Below are positions 6,701 through 12,681 of a DNA stretch of 29,278 bases, piece after piece. Position 1 is the stretch's first letter, and every line of letters begins with the position of its first letter. This DNA comes from a virus. Where the stretch lies: IMG/VR virus record IMGVR_UViG_3300046171_000152, positions 1 through 29,278 of that record. One strand, 5' to 3'. Under the pieces are notes generated by a model, which saw only the letters and a program-made list of their open reading frames with translations, ran no database searches and was not told the origin of the DNA. Position numbers and translations under genes: made by a program.

Positions 6701-6901
6701 ATGCCATATATAAAGGACCGGGAATTGCGTAACGCAATGTTGGAAATTCTCAAATACAAAACCCGAAACAAGGTTGTACGCGAAATTCAAGACAAAGGCG
6801 AAAAAATGCACCAATACCACATTGACCGGTTCATGGCCGGAGACGATGTTAAATTGAGTACGTTAAGAAAATTAAATGCGTATATTAAGGACCAAAAATA
6901 A
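6701..6901 (+). CDS. Small putative helix-turn-helix protein (66 aa)
   Basis: I chose the ATG at 6701 (leader ACAAATACGAA, 10 bp after the preceding stop). The upstream in-frame ATG at 6632 would overlap the SSB-like gene by 59 nt. Residues about 25-63 read like the recognition part of an XRE/Cro-type HTH: VVREIQDKGEKMHQYHIDRF then MAGDDVKLSTLRKLNAYI, similar to the SRFLxGkxxxxxxTLxKLxxxL pattern of Cro/C1 repressors. It is the last gene before the strong terminator at 6907-6928 and adjoins the sigma-factor gene. A role in transcription control is plausible, but operator and target are unknown. Confidence 0.6.
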   Translation: MPYIKDRELRNAMLEILKYKTRNKVVREIQDKGEKMHQYHIDRFMAGDDVKLSTLRKLNAYIKDQK

Positions 6902-6906
6902 AACAT

Positions 6907-6928
6907 GCCCCGACACCGGGGCTTTTTT
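6907..6928 (+). terminator. Strong rho-independent terminator before the sigma gene
   Basis: A GC-only 6-bp stem GCCCCG (6907-6912) pairs with CGGGGC (6917-6922) around loop ACAC, followed by six T (6923-6928). It starts 5 bp after the HTH gene stop and ends 7 bp before the chosen start of the sigma-factor gene, leaving no room for a promoter between them. Sigma expression would therefore depend on readthrough or antitermination, or on a promoter located further upstream. Confidence 0.9.
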
Positions 6929-6935
6929 ATATTCA

Positions 6936-7475
6936 ATGGGTAAACATTGGTTGGAAATATTGAATACAAAACATGACGAATGGGTTGACATGGTACGCAC
7001 ATTTGGCGAGTACACATATTGCGAGGATTTAGTACAAGAAACCTATTTAAGAATACATCAAGCCAACGCCCAAGACCGCGCAGTAATTAACGGAAAAGCA
7101 AATAAAGGTTTTATGTATATCGCATTAAGGAACAACCATATAAATTTTGCTAAACAAAAGGCCAAAGTAAAAAAATACCAAATTGAAGACTTTAAAATGA
7201 CAAGCCGGGACGAGGCCCCGACCGATTGGTATATTGCCAACGATATTTTAGAGGCAAAAATAAGATCCGTAATGGAAAATTGGCATTGGTACGACCGACA
7301 ATTGTTTATTTTGGTTGCAACCGGTCCAGATAGCATGCGCAAAATTTCGCGAGATAGCCGTATTTCTTTGTCGAGTATAAGCAATACCATTAAAAAATGT
7401 AGAAAACGCCTTAGAGACGAATTAAACGAGGAATTTGAGGATTATTTTAATAAAGATTATAACCAAATAAAGTAA
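6936..7475 (+). CDS. Phage sigma-70-like factor
   Basis: From the ATG at 6936 the product is 179 aa. Residues 15-42 (EWVDMVRTFG ... CEDLVQETYLRI) match sigma-70 region 2.1-2.2, including the EDLVQETYLR core-binding helix. Residues 58-78 (GFMYIALRNNHINFAKQK) resemble regions 2.3-2.4. A C-terminal region-4-like HTH follows at about 115-160 (YDRQLFILVATGPDSMRKIS, SRDSRISLSSISNTIKKC, then KRLRDELNEE). The usual ECF length fits. The upstream in-frame ATG at 6876 would put the terminator hairpin inside the coding region, so I reject it. It probably redirects host RNA polymerase to phage middle/late promoters. It lies at the junction of recombination and structural genes, and its stop forms a TAATG overlap with the next gene. 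Confidence 0.75.
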   Translation: MGKHWLEILNTKHDEWVDMVRTFGEYTYCEDLVQETYLRIHQANAQDRAVINGKANKGFMYIALRNNHINFAKQKAKVKKYQIEDFKMTSRDEAPTDWYIANDILEAKIRSVMENWHWYDRQLFILVATGPDSMRKISRDSRISLSSISNTIKKCRKRLRDELNEEFEDYFNKDYNQIK

Positions 7476-7687
7476 TGGTACCAACCAAAGGACAAATACA
7501 GACAATTAATGACATGCGGGAACGTACGTTAATTATGCCGGAAATGAAAATATACGAACGTTACGTAATGCCATGTTGTGGAAATGAAACAAAGGACACC
7601 CCGATAATTGAAAACGCCGGCGAAAAATTAACACAAATTCGGTGCCGTTATGGTTGCGGTTTTATTTACGTTGAACATTGGTTGTAA
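7475..7687 (+). CDS. Small zinc-ribbon-like protein (70 aa)
   Basis: The 70-aa product starts in a TAATG overlap with the sigma gene. It contains two cysteine pairs: PCCGNE at about residues 33-38 and RCRYGCGF at about 56-63. This is an arrangement compatible with a zinc ribbon. The N-terminal TKGQIQTINDMRERTLIMPE is helical. Coupling to the sigma gene suggests a transcription accessory role, but this is inference and no family is recognised. Confidence 0.65.
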   Translation: MVPTKGQIQTINDMRERTLIMPEMKIYERYVMPCCGNETKDTPIIENAGEKLTQIRCRYGCGFIYVEHWL

Positions 7688-7748
7688 TGTATAAAACAAT
7701 ATTTAGGTTAAACATTTTTAAATATAAAATAAGAATATACAAAAGAAC

Positions 7749-8201
7749 ATGAGCGAACAAAAAGACGAGGCATATTATAACGCCCTTGACAAAAGAACAA
7801 AAGAGTATAAAGAGTGGAAAGCTAAACAACCATTAAAAGGAGTTGGGGACGTTGTGGAAAAGGTATTGGAAAAAACCGGCGTTTCCAGGATAGCTAAATT
7901 TATAATGGGGGACGATTGCGGGTGCGACAAACGGCGCGATACCTTAAATAAATTGTTCCCATTTAAAAACCCAAAATGCTTAAACGAAGACGAATACAAT
8001 TTTTTGCATTTGTGGTTCCAAAAGACGAGGCGCCAAATTACCCATGAGGAACAAACAAAAATGTTATCTATTTACAATAGAGTATTTAACACCAAATATA
8101 CCGTTTCAAATTGCGGCGGTTGTATAAAATGGAAAGTACAAGATTTAAATAAATTGTATTTAGAATATAACCCAAAACAAAATGACAACGATATTATTTA
8201 G
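7749..8201 (+). CDS. Conserved phage protein of unknown function (150 aa)
   Basis: It starts 61 bp after the zinc-ribbon gene and is the first gene of the packaging cluster. Features seen: a basic N-terminal helix; KGVGDVVEKVLEKTGVSRI (about 30-48), an amphipathic helix; then DDCGCDKRRDTLNKLFPF (about 55-72) and NPKCLNEDEYNFLHLWF; and a C-terminal SNCGGCIKW motif (about 121-129). The paired Cys motifs suggest a metal site. I recall the combination of a GCDxR-x-LNxLFP motif and an adjacent terminase from other Bacteroidota phages, where the function is likewise undetermined. A packaging or early virion role is inferred from position. Confidence 0.65.
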   Translation: MSEQKDEAYYNALDKRTKEYKEWKAKQPLKGVGDVVEKVLEKTGVSRIAKFIMGDDCGCDKRRDTLNKLFPFKNPKCLNEDEYNFLHLWFQKTRRQITHEEQTKMLSIYNRVFNTKYTVSNCGGCIKWKVQDLNKLYLEYNPKQNDNDII

Positions 8202-8298
8202 TTACGGCGCAATACTTTTTATTCTGTTTTGTTGGTTATACATATTTTTAAATTACGGAAACAATGACAAAGAAAACGACGGACAAAACGAACACTAA
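8182..8298 (+). CDS. Small single-pass membrane peptide (38 aa)
   Basis: A 38-codon ORF starts ATGACAACG behind the typical leader CCCAAAACAA, 20 nt before the end of the preceding gene, and ends TAA at 8296-8298, overlapping the TerS start by 35 nt. Residues about 4-23 form one hydrophobic segment (ILFSYGAILFILFCWLYIFL), followed by a hydrophilic, acidic tail (NDKENDGQNEH). The canonical start context, transmembrane segment and placement in the only gap between two genes support it. The alternative is that it is noncoding spacer. Role unknown. Confidence 0.5.
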   Translation: MTTILFSYGAILFILFCWLYIFLNYGNNDKENDGQNEH

Positions 8299-8620
8299 AA
8301 AAAGGGACATGCTCAAAGCCCTAAATTTGACATGCGGTAACGTTTCGGAAGCATGCAAAAAAGCGAAGGCAAGCCGGACGCAACATTACGAATGGTTAAA
8401 GATTGATGAAGACTATAAACGCGCAGTCAAAGAAATTGAAGAGGCGAACAAGGATTGGGTTGAGGGTAAAATAAGACAACACATTGAAAACGACAACCCG
8501 ACGGTTACAATATTTTACGCCAAAACAAAAATGCGGGACCGGGGGTATATTGAAACAAATGACCACAACGTGAGCATATCAAAGGGAACGTTGCCCGAAT
8601 GGTTTACAAATGACGAATAA
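8264..8620 (+). CDS. terS: Terminase small subunit
   Basis: The 118-aa protein has a basic Thr/Lys-rich N-terminus and a helix-turn-helix segment (LNLTCGNVSEACKKAKASRT then QHYEWLKIDEDYKRAVKEI, about residues 20-60). That pattern is typical of phBC6A51-type small terminase subunits: CGNVSEAC then a SRTxxYxWL recognition helix. A coiled segment and a C-terminal tail ending LPEWFTNDE follow. It overlaps the large subunit by 11 nt. It would recognise phage DNA (pac or cos) and load TerL; the recognition site is not identified. Confidence 0.8.
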   Translation: MTKKTTDKTNTKKRDMLKALNLTCGNVSEACKKAKASRTQHYEWLKIDEDYKRAVKEIEEANKDWVEGKIRQHIENDNPTVTIFYAKTKMRDRGYIETNDHNVSISKGTLPEWFTNDE

Positions 8621-9758
8621 AGCCAACCCCAATTTTACATATTTAAAAGAGGCCGTACCGAAACAACGCGTAACTTTATTACAAGGGGGTACGCGGTCCG
8701 GTAAAACGTGGGCCGTTATTTATTACATAATTTGGTTGTGTAAAGAACACCCCAACGCCGGAATGGAAATTGACATTTGCCGAGACACATTTACGGCGTT
8801 AAAGAATACGGCCTGGAAAGACTTTAAAGACATTCTTATAAAACATGAATTGTACGACCGGTTAAGCCATAACATGACCAACGGTAAATACATTTTATTT
8901 GGCAATACTATAAACTATTATGGGGCGGACGATAGTAAAAAAATTCATGGGCGGTCCCGCGATATATTATGGTTGAATGAAGCAAACCATTTGCCCGAGG
9001 ACACCGTAAACCAATTATTTCCAAGGACGAGACATAAAGTAATTGCGGATTACAACCCGGCGTTACCGGTTGAACATTGGTTGGATCATTATATACCAAA
9101 GTACAAACCGTTTATTTCGACGTACCGGGACAACCCGCATTTGACACAAAGCCAAGTTGAGGACATTGAGGAAAAAATAAGTAACCCCTATTGGTGGACC
9201 GTTTACGGAACCGGCCAACGTTCACAACCAACCGGCGCGGTATTTTCCCATTGGTCAACCGGACCATTTGAGCAAACCGATTTAATGGGGTTCGGCCAAG
9301 ATTATGGATTTAGTCAAGACGCGACAACGTTAATTGAATGTAGTATAAACCGCAAACAAAAGACGATACATTTAAGGGAATGTTTTTATGAGGTGGGGTT
9401 AAGTACCGGGAGCATATACGAATTAAACATGCAACATGCCGGGCGCGAAAATTTGATTGTTGGCGATAGTGCCGAACCGCGTTTAATAAGTGAGTTAAAA
9501 GCCCGGGGCCTAAATATAGTTAGTGCGGTAAAAGGTCAAGGAAGTATTACAAGCGGTATTAGTTTAATGCTAGAATACAAAATAATCATCGAACCAAAAA
9601 GCGAGAATCTAATAAAGGAGTTTAATAATTACCAATGGATAAGCAAAACAAATAAGACGGTTCCAAAGGACGAATGGAACCATTGTATTGACGCTTGCCG
9701 GTATTTTATTTCCCAGGTTTTAGAGAACCCGCACCGGGGCAAATATTATCTTTACTAG
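8610..9758 (+). CDS. terL: Terminase large subunit (PBSX-type ATPase/nuclease)
   Basis: The 382-aa protein has all terminase landmarks. Walker A is GGTRSGKT (residues 26-33). Walker B is ILWLNEAN (119-126) with catalytic E124. The coupling region is VIADYNPALP (144-153). The RNase H-like nuclease acids are D231 (GQDYGFSQD), D286 (VGDSAEP) and D361 (HCIDACRY). It is the motor that translocates DNA into the prohead and cuts it. Length and motif order match the PBSX/Terminase_6-type large subunits. The start overlaps TerS by 11 nt. Confidence 0.95.
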   Translation: MTNKANPNFTYLKEAVPKQRVTLLQGGTRSGKTWAVIYYIIWLCKEHPNAGMEIDICRDTFTALKNTAWKDFKDILIKHELYDRLSHNMTNGKYILFGNTINYYGADDSKKIHGRSRDILWLNEANHLPEDTVNQLFPRTRHKVIADYNPALPVEHWLDHYIPKYKPFISTYRDNPHLTQSQVEDIEEKISNPYWWTVYGTGQRSQPTGAVFSHWSTGPFEQTDLMGFGQDYGFSQDATTLIECSINRKQKTIHLRECFYEVGLSTGSIYELNMQHAGRENLIVGDSAEPRLISELKARGLNIVSAVKGQGSITSGISLMLEYKIIIEPKSENLIKEFNNYQWISKTNKTVPKDEWNHCIDACRYFISQVLENPHRGKYYLY

Positions 9759-9799
9759 GTACAAAAAAACGAGATGTTGTTTTTATATAAACGGACATT

Positions 9800-10651
9800 A
9801 TGAGTAACACATGGGGACAAGGCGCAGTTAACAATACTATTGGTTGGGGCCAAGGGGCAAAAAACAATAGATTGAATTGGGGGAAATCTCAAAAAACAAG
9901 TTGGGCCGGACAAACAAATATTATTGGAGAACCAATTACGCCAAGCTTCACAAATGTAAATTCATTTTTGTTTGACGGAGTTGATGAAAAAATGTTTTCA
10001 ACTGCCAATTATACAGAAATAAATGGTTCTACAAATTTTAGCATTAGTTTTTGGATTAAACCAATAGGTACTAATACTAATGGAGTATGGGAAATAGAAA
10101 CACAAGGTAATAATCAAACATTAAGTTGTAGGTATATGGGTAGTCAACAACTAATAATTATTCATTTTCGTTCACAAAGTTATTATTATAGGTCAGCACC
10201 TAATTCAGTATTACTTAATCAATGGTCACATATAGTATATACTTATAATAGTGCATTAGGAAGATACGATAGACCAGAAATATATGTAAATGGTGCATTA
10301 TCTCAAGGCATAAATAGTGGTGTGCCTTATACTTCATCTAATTTTAATGGTACTTTAACTTTTGGTGATTCTACTCAATATGTATATGGGAACAATTACA
10401 TAGATGAATTTGCAGTATGGAATAGTACAACATTAACTCAAACACAAGCAAACGAATTATATAATGGAGGTACTCCTTCAGACCTTAACAATATTGCTAG
10501 TGGATTGTCATCACCTACGACATGGTTAAGAATGGGAGAAAATTCTGTATGGAATGGCTTTACTTGGACAATGACAGATGTCAATGGTGGTGCGGTTTTG
10601 AGAGGTGTAAATATGCAAGAATCAAGTAGAACAACAGACGTACCAACATAA
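9800..10651 (+). CDS. LamG/concanavalin-like virion protein (paralogue of 26822-27544)
   Basis: The 283-aa protein begins with tandem short repeats, WGQGAVNNTIG then WGQGAKNNRLN then WGKSQ (residues 5-31), probably a virion-anchoring segment. From about residue 56 a LamG-like jelly roll follows: FLFDGVDEKM, FSISFWIKP, LNQWSHIVYTY, IYVNGALS, YIDEFAVWN, ELYNGG. It ends with a C-terminal TTDVPT signature. These features are typical of glycan-binding phage adhesins. A second copy with the same motif order lies at 26822-27544. Base composition is abnormal: only 7 CG dinucleotides in 9961-10651, against about 38 in the paralogue, while the N-terminal repeats look native. The likely role is receptor binding or head/tail decoration. 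Confidence 0.8.
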   Translation: MSNTWGQGAVNNTIGWGQGAKNNRLNWGKSQKTSWAGQTNIIGEPITPSFTNVNSFLFDGVDEKMFSTANYTEINGSTNFSISFWIKPIGTNTNGVWEIETQGNNQTLSCRYMGSQQLIIIHFRSQSYYYRSAPNSVLLNQWSHIVYTYNSALGRYDRPEIYVNGALSQGINSGVPYTSSNFNGTLTFGDSTQYVYGNNYIDEFAVWNSTTLTQTQANELYNGGTPSDLNNIASGLSSPTTWLRMGENSVWNGFTWTMTDVNGGAVLRGVNMQESSRTTDVPT

Positions 10652-10665
10652 AAACGAATAAAAAA

Positions 10666-10935
10666 ATGAGTACAAGAATAGCAGACACTTACGCAATTAT
10701 AAACATTGCAGATTTACCAAACATTGATTTTAGTCAAGTGGGCGAAACAGACGAAAACACGATACGTAAAAGTTTAGACAAAACACAATTTGTTTTAAAG
10801 TGGAATACAGAACCAAGCTTTATTGCAGACGGTACGGTTGTACCTTTGCAAACTTTAACGCACGAAGAAGCTTTAGCGCTTATGGCTTCGGCAGAATGGA
10901 CGGAACCGTTTCCCGAAAACGAAATAAACGAATGA
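10666..10935 (+). CDS. Small protein following the LamG gene (89 aa)
   Basis: The 89-aa protein has two beta-like segments (YAIINIADLPNIDFSQVGET and KTQFVLKWNTEPSF) and a C-terminal helix with acidic end (THEEALALMASAEWTEPFPE). Small proteins of this look follow adhesin genes in Bacteroidota phages, possibly as chaperone or virion accessory, but the function is not established. The stop overlaps the tail-chaperone start (ATGA). Codon usage is intermediate between the foreign-looking LamG gene and the rest of the window. Confidence 0.6.
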   Translation: MSTRIADTYAIINIADLPNIDFSQVGETDENTIRKSLDKTQFVLKWNTEPSFIADGTVVPLQTLTHEEALALMASAEWTEPFPENEINE

Positions 10936-11705
10936 ATATAAATATTAAGTACCCGACGCATTTACAAGAAATACCTTTGAGCGCGTACCAAAAATGGTTA
11001 AAGGTTGAGGAAACGACAAACGATGAGGAAATATTGGCCTTTAAATTTGTATCTATTTTTTGCGGCCTGGAAATGAAAACGGTTTCACGAATGAGCGTTA
11101 AAGACGTTCATTTTATAATTAATAAAATTAAAGAAGTATTAAACCAAAAACCGGAATTTCATAAAAGGTGGAAATATAACGGAGTTGAATTTGGCTTAAT
11201 ACCGGACTTGGAAAATATGAGTTTCGGCGAGTATATAGACGTTGAAAGCCATTTGACAAAATGGGACGGTTTGCACAAAGCATTTGCGGTTTTATACCGT
11301 CCAATTACAAACACATTAAAAGACACTTATACAATCGCAGAGTATAAACCCAACGAAAAGTATATGGAAATTATGCAAAACCTACCGTTGAATATTGTAT
11401 TAGGAACGTCCCTTTTTTTTTTGAATTTAGAAAGCGAGTTGTTAAACAATTTGACACTTTATTTAAAGAAACAGACGAGGAAAACAAAAAAAACGAATAT
11501 AGTGAATGGGCGCAGTTTACCAAGTCGTGGAATTGGTACCATAGCATTTACAGACTTAGCGGCGGAAATTTCGAAAGAATTGATAGCGTCACCAATAGTT
11601 CCTTATTTAAAGCCCTTACCTTCCTTTCGTACATTACGCAAAAAGACAAAGTCGAAGCCAACGAGCGCAAAAGACAAATTAGAAAAGCAAAAAATTAAAG
11701 TATGA
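10932..11705 (+). CDS. Tail assembly chaperone-like protein, 0-frame product
   Basis: I chose the ATG at 10932 (ATGA overlap) rather than the upstream in-frame ATG at 10800. The N-terminal part resembles the conserved Bacteroidota-phage tail chaperone: LSAYQKWLKVEE, VEFGLIPDLENMSFGEYIDV, HKAFAVLYRPITNT, MQNLPLNIVLGTSLFF. The 0-frame remains open to TGA at 11703-11705 (257 aa). However, after LLNNLTLYLK (codon ending 11468) it becomes basic, Ser/Pro/Thr-rich and shadow-like. The credible protein continues in the -1 frame after a slippery T TTA AAG (11462-11468). Tail chaperones made in two lengths by -1 frameshifting (lambda G/GT type) recruit the tape measure during tail assembly. Confidence 0.7.
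   Translation: MNINIKYPTHLQEIPLSAYQKWLKVEETTNDEEILAFKFVSIFCGLEMKTVSRMSVKDVHFIINKIKEVLNQKPEFHKRWKYNGVEFGLIPDLENMSFGEYIDVESHLTKWDGLHKAFAVLYRPITNTLKDTYTIAEYKPNEKYMEIMQNLPLNIVLGTSLFFLNLESELLNNLTLYLKKQTRKTKKTNIVNGRSLPSRGIGTIAFTDLAAEISKELIASPIVPYLKPLPSFRTLRKKTKSKPTSAKDKLEKQKIKV
11462..11468 (+). promoter_or_regulatory. Probable programmed -1 ribosomal frameshift site
   Basis: T TTA AAG in the 0 frame (codons TTA 11463-11465 and AAG 11466-11468) is an X XXY YYZ heptamer. Slipping back by one gives TTT AAA, and the next codon, GAA at 11468, opens the -1 frame. Codon use switches from 0-frame-typical to -1-frame-typical at just this place. Other slip-prone tracts are the T10 run (11413-11422) and an A8 run (11486-11493). 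Confidence 0.65.
11468..11698 (+). CDS. -1 frame extension of the tail chaperone (frameshift product C-terminus)
   Basis: From GAA at 11468 the -1 frame is open for 76 codons to TAA at 11696-11698. It reads as a well-behaved protein: EYSEWAQFTKSWNWYHSIYR then LSGGNFERIDSVTN then LFKALTFLSYITQKDKVEAN. The pattern W-x-W-Y-x-S-I-Y-x-L-(A/S)-x-G-x-(I/F) followed by a leucine-rich helix is familiar from phage tail proteins of this group. There is no ATG in this frame, so it can only be made by frameshifting from 10932, giving a fusion of about 255 aa (179 + 76). It ends 3 bp before the next gene. A homopolymer indel in the assembly is the alternative explanation. Confidence 0.65.
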   Translation, partial: ETDEENKKNEYSEWAQFTKSWNWYHSIYRLSGGNFERIDSVTNSSLFKALTFLSYITQKDKVEANERKRQIRKAKN

Positions 11706-12139
11706 GCAACGAGGGGTATTCATTAGTTTACAATACTATTAAAGACACATTAGAGGCCAACCCATTAGTAAACCAATTTGGCGAAGGAATGGGGGACGAA
11801 ATAGATTTATCAAAACAAACCATTTACCCGCTATCATATATGGTAATGGAAACGGCAACGCCCGACGGAAACGCGGTACAATTTACGTTTACACTTTATG
11901 CAATGGACATAGTAGATATTTCAGAAGACGGCGTAAACAACAAACATTCGGTAATGCAAACGCAATATAATGTTTTGTTGAGGTTGTACGAAGACCTAAG
12001 ACGCGGGGATCTTTGGGACAACAAAGTACAATTAGTTGGTTTTAATATGCAAGCGTTCGAGCAAAGTTATTCTAACTTGTTGGCCGGTTGGTCCGCGAGC
12101 ATTTCACTTTATGTACCAAATCACATGACAATATGCTAA
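11702..12139 (+). CDS. Probable tail terminator / tail completion protein
   Basis: The 145-aa protein has a helical N-terminus (YSLVYNTIKDTLEANPLVNQ). Strands follow: QTIYPLSYMVMETATP, VQFTFTLYAMDIVDISED, the amphipathic YNVLLRLYEDLRRGDLW and the final SASISLYVPN. The pattern of N-terminal helix, iYPLsyM strand, MDIVD strand, long helix and final strand fits the alpha/beta fold of tail terminators (gpU-like) seen in Bacteroidota phages. It follows the chaperone (ATGA overlap with the 0-frame) and overlaps the next gene by 7 nt. The role is capping the tail tube at the head-proximal end. Confidence 0.55.
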   Translation: MSNEGYSLVYNTIKDTLEANPLVNQFGEGMGDEIDLSKQTIYPLSYMVMETATPDGNAVQFTFTLYAMDIVDISEDGVNNKHSVMQTQYNVLLRLYEDLRRGDLWDNKVQLVGFNMQAFEQSYSNLLAGWSASISLYVPNHMTIC

Positions 12140-12681
12140 ACGAGGTTTTAAAAGAAATAGAAACCTTTGGCGAAACCGTAGTAAGTGAAACGCGCAAAAA
12201 CTTAAAGAACGAAAAAATGATAAGTTCGGGGGTTTTATTTGATAGTATTGGGTACAACGTGGACCAAACAATGGACGGTTTTATTTTTGAGTTTATAATG
12301 GTTGAGTATGGTTTTTACCAAGACGAGGGGGTACAAGGTAAAAACCCCGGTGCGGTAAAAGTAAACGGCAAACCCGGAATACAAAAAGCACCCGGAAGTC
12401 GTTTTAAATTTGGTTCGGGTAAAAGCCAAGGAAGTTTGTTTAAAGGTTTGGACTCATGGGTTGTAAAAAAAAACATAGCGGGACGAAATGCAAAGGGCCA
12501 ATTTATAAGCCGGTCAAGCACAAAAAGCGCAATAGCAAAAAGTATATTTTACCAAGGTTTACCGCCGCGTCAATTTTTTACGCGAGCATGGGACAAAACA
12601 ACCAAAAATATTGATAACCAATTGGCCTTAGCGTACATTTCGGACGTCGAAGCTATATTTTTAGAATTAGTAAAACAATGA
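12133..12681 (+). CDS. HK97 gp10-like neck / tail-completion protein
   Basis: I chose the ATG at 12133 (7-nt overlap), giving 182 aa; the upstream in-frame ATG at 12088 lies deep within the previous gene. Features are an N-terminal helix (LNEVLKEIETFGETVVSETR) and a strand pair ending in VEYGFYQDEGVQGKNPGAV (about 57-75). A flexible Gly/Lys/Ser region follows, then a helix after LPPRQFFTRAWDK (about 145-157). The YGxyqDeGvqG loop and (L/I)PPRxFFxrAw motif are typical of HK97-gp10-type neck proteins joining the connector to the tail. The family call is from motif pattern only. Confidence 0.55.
   Translation: MLNEVLKEIETFGETVVSETRKNLKNEKMISSGVLFDSIGYNVDQTMDGFIFEFIMVEYGFYQDEGVQGKNPGAVKVNGKPGIQKAPGSRFKFGSGKSQGSLFKGLDSWVVKKNIAGRNAKGQFISRSSTKSAIAKSIFYQGLPPRQFFTRAWDKTTKNIDNQLALAYISDVEAIFLELVKQ

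Noticed and set aside
7688-7748. Late promoter in the gap before 7749
   Set aside because: The region is AT-rich but has no convincing TTTG/TAnnTTTG pair, and no match to the 17-nt element; nothing specific can be claimed.
11413-11422. T10 homopolymer as the frameshift site
   Set aside because: It could slip, but both frames after it still look acceptable and the 0 frame (NLESELLNNLTLYL) fits the family better; the T TTA AAG heptamer 40 nt later coincides with the codon-use switch. Kept as an alternative, not the main call.
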